Assembly: GCA_903853895.1 (NCBI GenBank)
Contig: CAINUX010000267.1
Coordinates: 1 to 38,577 of the forward strand
Direction: 5' to 3'
Length of the DNA: 38,577 bases
Origin: an uncultured beta proteobacterium
Lineage (GTDB): Bacteria > Pseudomonadota > Gammaproteobacteria > Burkholderiales > Burkholderiaceae_C
Positions 1 to 7,998 of this stretch are shown in pieces. Made by a program: the position numbers and the translations under genes. Below the pieces are notes generated by a model that saw nothing but the letters and a program-made list of their open reading frames with translations, ran no database searches and was not told where the DNA came from. Numbering within the stretch: position 1 is the stretch's first letter; each line of letters begins with the position of its first letter.

Positions 1-217
1 AGGTGAGGATTAGAGCAACAGAGACGAGCCGATTCAGTTCGGGTGAAACGGGCAATCTCTACGCGCAGCAATACCAAGTAGGCCAACGTTGACGGGGCCC
101 CCGGAGTTGGCGGGTAGGTAGCATCGAGCCGCTGGGTGACCAGCGGCCCAGAGTAATGGTGGTCACGCGAAAGGAAACTTTCGTGCACAGAATCCGGCTT
201 ATCGGTGGGCTTCACAC
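1..217 (+). ncRNA. rnpB: RNase P RNA, 3' part (5' end outside window)
   Basis: This is the catalytic RNA of ribonuclease P, which removes 5' leaders from tRNA precursors. The window opens inside the gene. Recognisable conserved parts are the GCAGCAA segment near 65-71, the AAGTAGGCCAA segment, the GAGCCGCTGGG/CCAGCGGCC hairpin at about 127-150, and the universal 3' block CACAGAATCCGGCTTATCGG at 186-205 followed by TTCACAC. The same block closes the E. coli RNA. A run of seven T residues (218-224) follows directly and probably ends transcription. The exact 3' end is uncertain by a few bases, and the 5' half is not in the window. Confidence 0.95.
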
Positions 218-268
218 TTTTTTTGATGTATGGTTGCAGCTATGTTCCCTGTGAAATGAGGAGGCACC

Positions 269-697
269 ATGCGACCCATACTGGAATTGTTGAAAAAACG
301 CGGCCCCGCCAACTGGAGCCTGAGTCCTCAGGACAGCGTGTTTGACGCCTTGCAGACTCTGGCCAACCATAACGTGGGTGCACTCATGGTGCTGGAAAAT
401 GGCCGACTGGTGGGCGTGTTCTCCGAGCGCGACTACACCCGCAAGATTGCACTGGCCGGCAAGTCGTCCAAGGACACCAAGGTCCAAGACATCATGACGG
501 GTAACGTCATTTCGGTCTCGCCGCAGGTACGCACGCGCGATTGCCTGGCGTTAATGAGCCAGAAGGGCATTCGCCACTTGCCGGTGGTGGACGGCGACAC
601 GGTGCTGGGCATGATCTCGATCCGCGACATCATGAACGACATCATTGCCGACCACGAGCTGACTATCAGCCAGCTGGAACACTACATCTCTAGCTAG
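269..697 (+). CDS. Two-CBS-domain protein
   Basis: A 142-residue protein made almost wholly of a tandem CBS pair, at about residues 12-65 and 77-135. The second repeat carries the typical GIRHLPVVDGDTVLGMISIRDI stretch. CBS pairs usually bind adenosine nucleotides such as AMP, ATP or NAD and act as energy or ligand sensors; free-standing ones like this have no assigned reaction. The start is well supported: AGGAGG at 259-264 lies four bases before the ATG. It stands alone between rnpB and a convergent gene, and its TAG stop interlocks with the stop of that gene in the palindrome CTAG (694-697). No partner can be named from context. Confidence 0.9.
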   Translation: MRPILELLKKRGPANWSLSPQDSVFDALQTLANHNVGALMVLENGRLVGVFSERDYTRKIALAGKSSKDTKVQDIMTGNVISVSPQVRTRDCLALMSQKGIRHLPVVDGDTVLGMISIRDIMNDIIADHELTISQLEHYISS

Positions 698-1674
698 AAC
701 TTCTCGCCCGGCCCAAGGTAGCGCCACTGCCCCACCGGCAGATCGCTGAGCGCCACCCGTCCCAGGCGTATGCGGCGCATGTCCAGAATGTCCAGCTTGG
801 CGCGCTCGCACAGGTAGGCAATCAGGCCGCGGTGGGCGCCCTTGATGGCAAAACGCAGCTTGCTGCGCTCAGGGGTCGAGCTGTTGATGCTGACCTTGGC
901 CTGGGGCAGGTTCTCGTCGGAGTCCAGCGTGCGGTTGAGCAGGTGCAGGGCTTGCGCTGACACCTCGCCAGCCACATCCACAATCACCTCGTGTTCCATG
1001 GAGCCCAGCTCTTCGCTGAGCTTGCGTTCGATGCGCCAGTCTTGCGTAAAGACGATCAATCCGCTGGCCGCGTTTTCCAGCGGCACGGCGGCAGTGAGGG
1101 CCTTGAAATGGCGCTGCAGCATGCGTATGCCGGATGGGTCTTTGGCCATGTGTTTGGCCGCGACGAGCAGCGTGCGGGCATCGTCAAACGGCGCGCGGCG
1201 TGTGGCCCGGTTGAGCTTGGACAGCGACTCCTCGGTGCCGTCCACCCAGTCGGCCGGCTTGTGCAGCAGGATCGTGATGCTGCTGAGTTCCAGCAGGCTT
1301 GCGTCGGGGTCTATGCCGATCGTCTGGTTCAGCACGCGGAACTGCGGCTCTTCGACGACCTGGCCGTTGACTTTGACCCAGCCGCCTTCGATGTACTGCT
1401 CCGCTTCGCTGCGCGAGCAGGGCACCATAGCGGCCACGCGTTTGGCCAGACGGTCGCCCGTGTCTGTTAGATGCGGTGGTTGCTGTTCCGTGGCGGGTGG
1501 CTTGGTGCGCAGCGCCGTAACGGGGCGTTGGCGCGGCTTGGCGTTGGGGCGTTTGGCAGGAGGCGGTGTGACCGCTGCAACTGGCCGTACAGCCGGCTGC
1601 GCCACAGGCATGGCTTTAGGGGGTTTGGGAGCCAGGCGCAAGGTGCCGGGATTCGTCGTCGTAGGTTTGGTCAT
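694..1674 (-). CDS. RsuA/RluB/RluF-family pseudouridine synthase homologue, catalytic motif degenerate
   Basis: A 326-residue protein. Residues 1-70 are a Pro/Ala/Lys-rich basic tail, about 73-120 an S4 RNA-binding domain (RLAKRVAAMVPCSRSEAEQYIEGGWVKVNG), and about 130-326 a fold resembling the RsuA/RluB/RluF pseudouridine synthases. Active members carry G-R-L-D before the TSGL stretch; here the aligned residues are V-P-L-E (197-200) before NAASGLIVFTQD, so the catalytic Asp is Glu200 and the Arg is lost. The family's late NRQIRRM motif is also missing (GAHRGLIAYLCERAKL at 279-294), although the end, LGRVALSDLPVGQWRYL, is family-like. It probably still binds rRNA, but isomerase activity is doubtful. 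The start overlaps the upstream hydrolase stop as ATGA (1671-1674), which suggests translational coupling. Confidence 0.8.
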   Translation of the reverse strand: MTKPTTTNPGTLRLAPKPPKAMPVAQPAVRPVAAVTPPPAKRPNAKPRQRPVTALRTKPPATEQQPPHLTDTGDRLAKRVAAMVPCSRSEAEQYIEGGWVKVNGQVVEEPQFRVLNQTIGIDPDASLLELSSITILLHKPADWVDGTEESLSKLNRATRRAPFDDARTLLVAAKHMAKDPSGIRMLQRHFKALTAAVPLENAASGLIVFTQDWRIERKLSEELGSMEHEVIVDVAGEVSAQALHLLNRTLDSDENLPQAKVSINSSTPERSKLRFAIKGAHRGLIAYLCERAKLDILDMRRIRLGRVALSDLPVGQWRYLGPGEKF

Positions 1675-2753
1675 GGCGCAGATGCCTTTGTGTGTTGACC
1701 CTGGATAAGTTCCAGGTGCTCCAGATGGGCCAGCAACGAGCGTTTGGCTACTGGCCAGACGCGCGGCGCCACATCGTCATAGGCCAGCGGCAACCAGTCC
1801 TCCACCGTACCCTGCGGATGGGCGGCAACCACGGCTGCAATCTTGGCCTCGCGCTTGAGTCGGTGCGCTTTCAGATGCGAAATCGCACCGCCGGCCGTGG
1901 CCAGCGAACCGCCCAGCACATGGCCGTGGGCTGGCAGGATGAACTGCACATCGTGCGTGTGGCACGCTGCCAGCAGCGTGTCCAGGGATTGCAGGTAGTC
2001 GCCCATATGGCCGTCGGGCGGGTCGATGACCGTGGTGCTGCCGTTGAGAATGTGGTCGCCCGAGAACAGTAAGCCGTCTTCCAGCAGCAGCAGACATATA
2101 TGGTTGGCCGCGTGGCCGGGTGTGTGGATCACTTGCAGCGTATGGCTTGAAGTAAAACCAACCTCTAGCCCCCGTGGAATAAGCCTGAGTAGCTCATTAT
2201 TTTGTAGCGAATTATTCGGTGTGAAGGCGCTGGCCGCCCGAGCCGTGGGCGCCGATGGCAGGCCCAGAATGGGCGGTGCATGGGCGCACAGGGCCTGCAG
2301 CGGCGCAGCACCGGGCGAGTGGTCGGCGTGCGAATGGGTGCACACAATCATCGCGATGTTGCCGCCGCTGCCGTCGGGGTGCATGGCGGCGTGCCACAGG
2401 CGCTCGATGTGGTCGGCGTCGGCCGGGCCGGGGTCGATGGCGATGAAGCCGGTGCCGGCATCACCCACTAGGTAACTGTTGGTGCCCGGGCCGGTCATGA
2501 AGCCGGGGTTGGGTGCGGTCAAACGCATCACGTTGCGCAGCAGGCGCACCGGTTGTTCGGTTTGCCAGTCCAGGGCGTGGTGGGGCTCGTCGCCGGTGGG
2601 GCAGACCAGCGCCATTTCGCCAAACGCCATGTCGTGCTGCAGTACGTGGGTGGCAATGCCTGCGAGCAGGCCGGTGCGTTGGGCGGGGGAGGGCGCCGCC
2701 TCGGAATCGGCGTGCGGAGCGTGCGGATGCAGTCGTTGATTGGGTCGTACCAT
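1671..2753 (-). CDS. Metallo-beta-lactamase-fold hydrolase
   Basis: A 360-residue MBL-fold enzyme of the LACTB2/glyoxalase II-like type. The metal-binding motif HSHADH is at residues 140-145, with further ligands in TPGH (His214), SGDH (Asp233) and PAHGH (His276). The C-terminal segment after about 290 ([13 protein letters not shown]...GTVEDW) is the winged-helix tail seen in LACTB2-like proteins. The substrate is unknown. The open frame extends upstream over dapF to 3155, but the ATG at 2753 was chosen because the extra residues would only be the antisense of dapF and show no family similarity. It is divergent from dapF with 57 bp between the starts. Residues 183-199 are encoded by a copy of the 49-bp interspersed repeat, inserted without breaking the frame. 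Confidence 0.87.
   Translation of the reverse strand: MVRPNQRLHPHAPHADSEAAPSPAQRTGLLAGIATHVLQHDMAFGEMALVCPTGDEPHHALDWQTEQPVRLLRNVMRLTAPNPGFMTGPGTNSYLVGDAGTGFIAIDPGPADADHIERLWHAAMHPDGSGGNIAMIVCTHSHADHSPGAAPLQALCAHAPPILGLPSAPTARAASAFTPNNSLQNNELLRLIPRGLEVGFTSSHTLQVIHTPGHAANHICLLLLEDGLLFSGDHILNGSTTVIDPPDGHMGDYLQSLDTLLAACHTHDVQFILPAHGHVLGGSLATAGGAISHLKAHRLKREAKIAAVVAAHPQGTVEDWLPLAYDDVAPRVWPVAKRSLLAHLEHLELIQGQHTKASAP
2160..2208 (-). repeat. 49-bp interspersed repeat, copy 1 (in the MBL hydrolase gene)
   Basis: Read on the minus strand it gives GCTAC at 1-5, AGC at 15-17 and ACGGGGGCTAGAGGTT at 34-49, preceding TTT. It is in the gene's sense orientation, with base 1 at codon position 3, and encodes [16 protein letters not shown]. 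The copies in murG and murC use the same frame and give similar peptides. Confidence 0.8.
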
Positions 2754-2810
2754 GCGGGCATTTTGCAACACGGGCCAAACGAGCGCCACAGTAGCCTGAT
2801 AATCCACGCC

Positions 2811-3695
2811 ATGCGCATTCCGTTCACCAAAATGCAAGGGGCCGGCAACGACTTTGTCGTGCTCGACGAGACCCGCGGCCGCCTGGGACTGACCGCCGCC
2901 CATTACCGCATGCTGGGCGACCGCCACTTTGGTGTGGGCGCCGATCAGATCCTGACCGTGCGGCCTTCCCCTGGACCCGGCATCGACTTCGAATACGTGA
3001 TCCACAACGCCGACGGCGCCGAGGTGGAGCAGTGCGGCAACGGCGCGCGCTGCTTTGCCCGTTTTGTGCGTGATCGGGGACTGACCACCAAGGATGCGAT
3101 CCGGGTGCAGACCATGAAGGGCGTCATCGAGCCGCGGTTCACACTGGACGGCCAAGTCACCGTCAACATGGGGGCCCCGGTGTTTGCGCTGGAGCAGATT
3201 CCCTTTGACGCTGCGGGGTTGCTGTTTCAGCCGCAGGGGTCTTGGGGAAATTGGCCTCTAGCCCTCGTAAATTATGAAGGTAGCGCTCCTGTATTGGTAG
3301 CGCCTGTGTCCATGGGCAACCCGCACGCGGTGCTGCTAGTGGACGATGTGGACACGGCGCCGGTGGCAATTTTGGGCCCTAAGGTGCAGCAGAGTCCGCG
3401 CTTCCCCCAAGGCGTGAATGTGGGTTTTCTGCAGGTGTTGGACCGCAGCCATGTGCGCCTGCGCGTATACGAGCGCGGCGTGGGCGAGACCATTGCCTGC
3501 GGCACCGGGGCCTGTGCCGCGGTGGTGGCCGGCATTCGCCTGGGGCTGCTGGATGCTGTGGTGGACGTGCAGACCCGCGGCGGCACACTGCACATTGCCT
3601 GGGCCGGTGAGGCATCACCGGGAGCTGTGGTGCAGATGACCGGACCGGCGACCACCGTATTCCACGGCGACATTGAACTTCCTGACAACCTCTAA
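2811..3695 (+). CDS. dapF: Diaminopimelate epimerase
   Basis: Converts LL-2,6-diaminopimelate to the meso form, the precursor of lysine and of the peptidoglycan cross-linking residue added by MurE of the dcw cluster. At 294 residues it is slightly longer than E. coli DapF (274). The two catalytic cysteines are visible, Cys75 in [16 protein letters not shown] and Cys230 in [12 protein letters not shown]. The N-terminus [19 protein letters not shown] is typical and fixes the ATG at 2811; longer upstream open frame is rejected. Residues 148-164 (between AAGLLF and VSMGNPH) are encoded by a copy of the 49-bp repeat lying antisense to the gene. It is first in the set dapF-DUF484-xerC, an order shared with E. 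coli. Confidence 0.97.
   Translation: MRIPFTKMQGAGNDFVVLDETRGRLGLTAAHYRMLGDRHFGVGADQILTVRPSPGPGIDFEYVIHNADGAEVEQCGNGARCFARFVRDRGLTTKDAIRVQTMKGVIEPRFTLDGQVTVNMGAPVFALEQIPFDAAGLLFQPQGSWGNWPLALVNYEGSAPVLVAPVSMGNPHAVLLVDDVDTAPVAILGPKVQQSPRFPQGVNVGFLQVLDRSHVRLRVYERGVGETIACGTGACAAVVAGIRLGLLDAVVDVQTRGGTLHIAWAGEASPGAVVQMTGPATTVFHGDIELPDNL
3253..3301 (-). repeat. 49-bp interspersed repeat, copy 2 (in dapF, antisense)
   Basis: On the minus strand: GCTAC at 1-5, AGC at 15-17, and the full ACGAGGGCTAGAGGCC at 34-49, followed by AATTT. Its 3' block is identical to the murG copy. dapF reads through it on the opposite strand (residues 148-164), so the element is stop-free in that antisense frame too. Confidence 0.85.
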
Positions 3696-3715
3696 ACCCC
3701 ACGACTAGCCAAGCC

Positions 3716-4390
3716 ATGAACAACCCCATTACCGAAGACGACATTGCGCATTACCTGAGCAATACCCCAGATTTCTTCGTGCGCCACGCCGAGCTGCTGG
3801 CGGCCGTGCAATTCACCAGCCCGCATGGCAACCGCGCGGTGGGTTTGCAGGAGCGCCAGGCCGAGATGCTGCGCGAGAAGATCAAGGCGCTGGAGCAGCG
3901 CATCATGGAGATGATCCGCCACGGCAGCGAAAACGTCATGCTGTCGGACAAGATCCTGCGCTGGGCGCGCAGCCTGCTGATGACCACCGACTTGCACGCG
4001 CTGCCGTCTGCCATCGAGCAGGACATCCAGAACCAGTTTTCCGTGCCGCAGGTGGGCATGCGCCTGTGGGGCGTGGCGCCCGAATACGCCGGTCTGACCG
4101 TGGCGCAAGAGGTGAGCGACGATGCCAAAGTGTTTGCCTCGTCGCTGACGGAGCCGTTTTGTGGCCTGAACACTGGCTTTGAGGCGGTGAGTTGGCTCGA
4201 AGACCCCGCAACCGTCACCTCGCTGGCGTTGATCCCACTGCGCGGTGGCGCCCCTGGCAGCATGACCCCTGCCTTCGGCATGCTGGTGCTGGCCTCGCCA
4301 GACGCCCACCGCTTCCACAGCGGCATGGGCACCGACTTTCTGGCCCGCCTGGGCGATCTGGTCAGCGCGGCGCTGTCGCGGCTGAAGTAA
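3716..4390 (+). CDS. DUF484 family protein
   Basis: A 224-residue DUF484 protein. The N-terminal part (residues 5-40, ITEDDIAHYLSNTPDFFVRHAELL) is the family hallmark, followed by a short helical, probably coiled-coil, stretch (QERQAEMLREKIKALEQRIMEMI, about 46-68) and a GAF-like C-terminal half. The biochemical role is unknown. The family is found between dapF and xerC in E. coli (yigA) and many other Proteobacteria, exactly as here. The gap to dapF is 20 bp and the gap to xerC only 3 bp, so the three genes are very probably cotranscribed. Confidence 0.9.
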   Translation: MNNPITEDDIAHYLSNTPDFFVRHAELLAAVQFTSPHGNRAVGLQERQAEMLREKIKALEQRIMEMIRHGSENVMLSDKILRWARSLLMTTDLHALPSAIEQDIQNQFSVPQVGMRLWGVAPEYAGLTVAQEVSDDAKVFASSLTEPFCGLNTGFEAVSWLEDPATVTSLALIPLRGGAPGSMTPAFGMLVLASPDAHRFHSGMGTDFLARLGDLVSAALSRLK

Positions 4391-4393
4391 ACC

Positions 4394-5416
4394 GTGGCAA
4401 CCGGCGTTGCATTGGTCGAGGGCTATCTCGAATACGTGCGCGTCGAAAAGCGTCTGGCCGTCCGCACGGTCGAGCTGTATGCGCTGGACCTGCAGAAGCT
4501 TAAAGACTACGCCGCGAAGGTTCCGGTGGAACTGACCGACGTGCGCAACGCCCACATCCGCCGCTGGGTCGCGCAGATGCACGGCGGCGGGCGTAGCGGG
4601 CGTGGCATTGCGTTCATCATGTCGGGCTGGCGCGGTTTCTACACCTGGCTGGGCCGCCAGGGTCTGGTGGCCAGCAACCCGGTGCAGGACGTGCGCGCAC
4701 CCAAGGCCCCCAAACCCCTGCCCAAGGCGCTGGGTGTGGACGAGGCGGTGCAACTGGCAAATTTCAAAAAAGATAGCGGCATACGCCCCATCGACGAGGG
4801 CTACAGCCCGGATTCGTCAAAGACTTCGGCGCCACGGGCGGCTGAAGCGGCGTTTCTGGAACTGCGCGACGCGGCCATGGTGGAGCTGCTGTACTCCAGC
4901 GGCCTGCGCGTGGGCGAGCTGATCGGCCTGGATGCACTAGCCAGTGCCGAAGGCAATGCCGCGGGCCAGGGCTGGATCGATTTGCAGGCTGCCCAGGCCC
5001 ATGTGTGCGGCAAGGGCCGCAAGTGGCGCGCCGTGCCGGTGGGGAGTCATGCCATCACAGCGCTGGAGGCCTGGCTACTGGTGCGGGCTGACTTGGCTAC
5101 GACCTGCGCTGACAGGAGTGCGGCGCTGTTCATTGGCCGCAACGGTACGCGGCTGACCGCCCAGTCGGTGTGGGCGCGCCTGCGCAGCCGCAGTCTGCAA
5201 GCGGGGCTGTCCACGCCGGTGCACCCGCACATGCTGCGCCACTCGTTTGCCAGCCACCTGCTGCAGTCCAGCGGCGACCTGCGTGCCGTGCAGGAGCTGC
5301 TGGGCCACGCCAACATCAGCACCACGCAGGTCTATACGCGGCTGGACTTCCAGCACCTGGCCAAGGCCTATGACGCGGCCCACCCGCGGGCGCATGCCAA
5401 AAAGGGCACACCCTAA
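4394..5416 (+). CDS. xerC: Tyrosine recombinase XerC
   Basis: Site-specific recombinase that with XerD resolves chromosome dimers at dif near the septum. It has 340 residues, longer than the usual about 300. The N-terminal SAM-like domain spans about 5-92 and the catalytic domain about 110-335. The tyrosine-recombinase residues are all present: Arg172 (GLRVGEL), Lys207 (GKGRK), His279 and Arg282 (HMLRH), His305 (LGHANIS) and nucleophile Tyr314. The start is GTG, three bases after the DUF484 stop. The extra length lies at about 123-153 between the two domains; 123-139 (NFKKDSGIRPIDEGYSP) is encoded by a copy of the 49-bp repeat. All catalytic residues survive, so the enzyme is expected to be active. 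Confidence 0.95.
   Translation: MATGVALVEGYLEYVRVEKRLAVRTVELYALDLQKLKDYAAKVPVELTDVRNAHIRRWVAQMHGGGRSGRGIAFIMSGWRGFYTWLGRQGLVASNPVQDVRAPKAPKPLPKALGVDEAVQLANFKKDSGIRPIDEGYSPDSSKTSAPRAAEAAFLELRDAAMVELLYSSGLRVGELIGLDALASAEGNAAGQGWIDLQAAQAHVCGKGRKWRAVPVGSHAITALEAWLLVRADLATTCADRSAALFIGRNGTRLTAQSVWARLRSRSLQAGLSTPVHPHMLRHSFASHLLQSSGDLRAVQELLGHANISTTQVYTRLDFQHLAKAYDAAHPRAHAKKGTP
4761..4809 (+). repeat. 49-bp interspersed repeat, copy 3 (in xerC)
   Basis: A more diverged copy: the first five bases are ATTTC, but AGC falls at 15-17 and ACGAGGGCTACAGCCC at 34-49. It is in sense orientation with base 1 at codon position 2, a frame different from the other copies, and encodes NFKKDSGIRPIDEGYSP in the linker between the XerC domains. 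Confidence 0.65.
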
Positions 5417-5436
5417 TCGCTAGCGACAATAGGGGT

Positions 5437-6645
5437 ATGAAAACCATTCGACTCCGCGCTGGCAAAGAGCGCTCACTGCAGCGCCGCCACCCCTGGATCT
5501 TTGAATCCGCCATTGCCAAAGGCAGTGGCGATAGCGGTGAAACCGTGCGGGTGGAGTCCGACAGCGGGGCCTTTCTGGGCTGGGCCGCATTCAGTCCCAC
5601 TTCCAAAATCCGCGCACGGGTCTGGAGCTTTGACGAGGCGCAGCGCATCGATGCTGCTTTTTTTATAGCGGCTGTCGCCCGTTCTGTGAGGGCTAGAGCC
5701 CGATTTGACATACAGAGCGACGGCCTGCGCCTGGTCCACGGCGAGTCCGATGGGCTGCCGGGGCTGATCGTGGACCGCTATGGCGACACGCTGGTCGCGC
5801 AGTTTCTGTCCAGTGGTGCCGAGCGCTGGAAGGCCGTGCTGGCCGATGCGTTGCTGGCCGAGACCGGGTTGACCCAGTTGTACGAACGTTCGGACGCCAG
5901 CAGCCGTGGGCTCGAAGGCCTGCCCGAGGTCAAGGGCTGGCTGCGCGGCGGTGGAGCGGACACACCAACCGATCTGGTGCTGCGCGAACACGAATGGACG
6001 CTTGGCTTGAGCATTGCCGACGGCCACAAGACCGGCTTCTACCTGGACCAGCGTGACAGCCGCAAGAAGTTTGCCGACTATTGCGCCCGCCTGGGCTTTC
6101 AGCGCGTGCTCAATTGCTTCTGCTACACCGGCGGCTTCACCGTGGCGGCGCTTGCGGGGTTGCGTGCAGGGGGCTTTACCGGCGGACATGTCACCTCCAT
6201 CGATTCCTCCGGCCCGGCGCTGGAGCAGGCCAGCGCCAACGTGGCGCGCAACGGCTTTGATGCCAGCCAAGCCACGTTTCTGGACGCCGATGTCAATGCC
6301 TCGCTGCGCCAGTTTCTGGACCAGGGCCGCACTTTTGACGCGATCGTGCTGGACCCGCCCAAGTTTGCCCCGACCGTGGCGCATGCCGAGCGCGCCGCGC
6401 GGGCTTACAAGGACATCAACCGGCTGGCCTTGAAGCTGCTGGAACCCGGTGGTGTGCTGTTTACCTACTCCTGCTCGGGCGGCATCAGTGCCGACCTGTT
6501 CCACAAGATCGTGGCCGGTGCGGGCTCAGACGCCGGGGTGGATGGCTATATCACCGAGCGCATGGGTGGCGCCCCGGACCATCCCATGACTATCGCCTTC
6601 CCGGAGGGCGAATACCTCAAGGGCCTGGTGGTGATGCGCAAATAG
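5437..6645 (+). CDS. rlmI: 23S rRNA m5C methyltransferase, RlmI family
   Basis: A SAM-dependent RNA methyltransferase of the RlmI (YccW) family; the E. coli enzyme methylates C1962 of 23S rRNA. It has 402 residues. A PUA domain spans about 2-75 (RLRAGKERSLQRRHPWIFESAI), a central domain follows, and the Rossmann methyltransferase runs from about 195. Visible motifs are the SAM-binding VLNCFCYTGGFTVAAL (224-239), LDPPKFA (305-311) and the catalytic-cysteine motif YSCSGG (344-349). The ATG is 20 bp after the xerC stop; AGGGG at 5431-5435 is only one base from the ATG, so initiation may be weak or leaderless. Residues 73-88 are encoded by a copy of the 49-bp repeat. Other RlmI-type methyltransferases are possible, so the exact target base is inferred. 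Confidence 0.87.
   Translation: MKTIRLRAGKERSLQRRHPWIFESAIAKGSGDSGETVRVESDSGAFLGWAAFSPTSKIRARVWSFDEAQRIDAAFFIAAVARSVRARARFDIQSDGLRLVHGESDGLPGLIVDRYGDTLVAQFLSSGAERWKAVLADALLAETGLTQLYERSDASSRGLEGLPEVKGWLRGGGADTPTDLVLREHEWTLGLSIADGHKTGFYLDQRDSRKKFADYCARLGFQRVLNCFCYTGGFTVAALAGLRAGGFTGGHVTSIDSSGPALEQASANVARNGFDASQATFLDADVNASLRQFLDQGRTFDAIVLDPPKFAPTVAHAERAARAYKDINRLALKLLEPGGVLFTYSCSGGISADLFHKIVAGAGSDAGVDGYITERMGGAPDHPMTIAFPEGEYLKGLVVMRK
5653..5701 (+). repeat. 49-bp interspersed repeat, copy 4 (in rlmI)
   Basis: GCTGC at 1-5, AGC at 15-17 and GTGAGGGCTAGAGCCC at 34-49, then GATTT. It is in sense orientation and starts at codon position 1, encoding AAFFIAAVARSVRARA. The murD copy uses the same frame and gives a related A-x-x-x-I-A-A-x-A peptide. 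Confidence 0.75.
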
Positions 6646-6725
6646 GAAATGCCCCCCAAGTCCCGTAAGCGAGGCGACTTGAAAGGGCCAGTACACTCCC
6701 CACCTGCTGAATTTTGGATTCCCCC

Positions 6726-7775
6726 ATGAGTTTGATTCCCGCCACCATCCTGACCGGCTTTCTTGGCTCAGGCAAAACCACGCTGCTGAAGCGCGTGCTG
6801 GCCGAGGCGCACGGCCAGAAGATCGCCGTCATCGAGAACGAATTCGGCGAAGAGAACATCGACAGCGACATCCTGGTCAGCGACACCAACGAGCAGATCA
6901 TTCAGATGAGCAATGGCTGCATCTGCTGCACCATCCGCGAAGATCTGCGCGCCACGCTGCGCGACCTGGCCGAAAAAAAGCGCAAGGGCGAGCTGGACTT
7001 TGAGCGGGTAGTCATCGAAACCACTGGCCTGGCCGACCCCGGCCCGGTGGCGCAGACCTTTTTCATGGATGACGAGATCGCCGAGTCCTATTTGCTGGAT
7101 TCCATTCTGACGCTGGTGGATGCCAAACATGCGGAGCAGCAGCTCAACGACCGCCAGGAGGCACGTCGCCAGGTGGGTTTTGCCGACCAGATCTTCATCA
7201 GCAAGACGGATCTGGTGTCCAAGGAAGAGCTTGACGCCCTGATGCACCGCCTGAAGCACATGAACCCGCGCGCTCCGCAAAAGGCGGTGCACTTTGGGGA
7301 AGTGGCATTGAGCGAGGTGTTTGACCTGCGTGGCTTCAACCTGAACGCCAAGCTCGATATTGACCCCGACTTCCTGAAGGAAGACGACCATGACCACGAA
7401 GGGCACGACCACGCGCCCGGCGAAGCCTGCGACCACCCGTCGCACGTCCACGGCGGTGGGCACCACCATCACCACGACGACGATGTCAAGAGCTTCGTCT
7501 TCAAGTCGGACCGGGCGTTTGACCCCGCCAAACTGGAAGACTTTCTGGGCGCTATCGTCAATATCTACGGCCCCCGCATGCTGCGCTACAAGGGGGTGCT
7601 CTATATGAAGGGCACGGACCGCAAGGTCATCTTCCAGGGCGTGCACCAGTTGATGGGCAGCGATTTGGGGCCACAATGGGCCGACGGAGAGCACCGCTGC
7701 AGCAAAATGGTGTTTATCGGAATCGACTTGCCCAAGGACATTCTTTTGCAGGGCATGGAGCAGTCATTGGTATAG
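6726..7775 (+). CDS. COG0523 (CobW/ZigA-like) metal-chaperone GTPase
   Basis: A G3E-family P-loop GTPase of 349 residues, thought to insert or traffic metal, often zinc. The Walker A motif GFLGSGKTT is at residues 11-19. The metal-binding CxCC motif characteristic of COG0523 is C65-I-C67-C68, and SKTDLV is the G4-type motif. A histidine- and aspartate-rich segment at about 220-255 includes a run of five His and is a likely metal reservoir. The CobW C-terminal domain follows. The ATG at 6726 gives the usual N-terminus MSLIPATILTGFLGSGKTT; a TTG at 6714 would add four residues. COG0523 genes are known to associate with zinc-free DksA paralogues, and a DksA lacking three of four cysteines is the next gene. 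No Zur-type AT-rich palindrome is visible in the 80 bp upstream. Confidence 0.93.
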   Translation: MSLIPATILTGFLGSGKTTLLKRVLAEAHGQKIAVIENEFGEENIDSDILVSDTNEQIIQMSNGCICCTIREDLRATLRDLAEKKRKGELDFERVVIETTGLADPGPVAQTFFMDDEIAESYLLDSILTLVDAKHAEQQLNDRQEARRQVGFADQIFISKTDLVSKEELDALMHRLKHMNPRAPQKAVHFGEVALSEVFDLRGFNLNAKLDIDPDFLKEDDHDHEGHDHAPGEACDHPSHVHGGGHHHHHDDDVKSFVFKSDRAFDPAKLEDFLGAIVNIYGPRMLRYKGVLYMKGTDRKVIFQGVHQLMGSDLGPQWADGEHRCSKMVFIGIDLPKDILLQGMEQSLV

Positions 7776-7998
7776 GGGTGCAGGTGGAATACGCCACGAT
7801 GGAACCGTTTTTTGACTTGTTTTACTTGAGATTGAACGCCAAATGATTGTCTCGATTTTGCAACTGATGGGTTTTCCCTTGGGGAAGCCTGTACACTCGC
7901 GCGCCGGAGAACCCCCGCCAGACAAACCCGCGAAAGGGCGTGGCGGGCTAGCAGGCCCCACCGACCATGCGCAGGAGAAATCTGCCAGGAGACAAGAA
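7776..7998 (+). promoter_or_regulatory. Structured leader upstream of dksA
   Basis: A 223-bp non-coding stretch. It holds TACACT (7892-7897), a possible -10 box without a convincing -35, and two hairpins: TTCCC/GGGAA (7874-7878 and 7882-7886) and CCCGCCA/TGGCGGG (7914-7920 and 7941-7947) with CCC/GGG nested in its loop. The RBS AGGAGA (7987-7992) precedes the GTG start by six bases. The open frame continues up to an ATG at 7843, but the RBS position argues for the GTG. No known riboswitch was recognised; the regulatory role is a guess. Confidence 0.3.

Noticed and set aside
1671..3155. 494-residue minus-strand reading of the MBL hydrolase reaching back across dapF
   Set aside because: The extra 134 codons are antisense to the well-supported dapF and show no MBL-family features; the ATG at 2753 is preferred.
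691..3155. Long opposite-strand open frames inside most genes
   Set aside because: They are frame shadows caused by high GC; none shows a ribosome site with family motifs. The same applies along the whole window.
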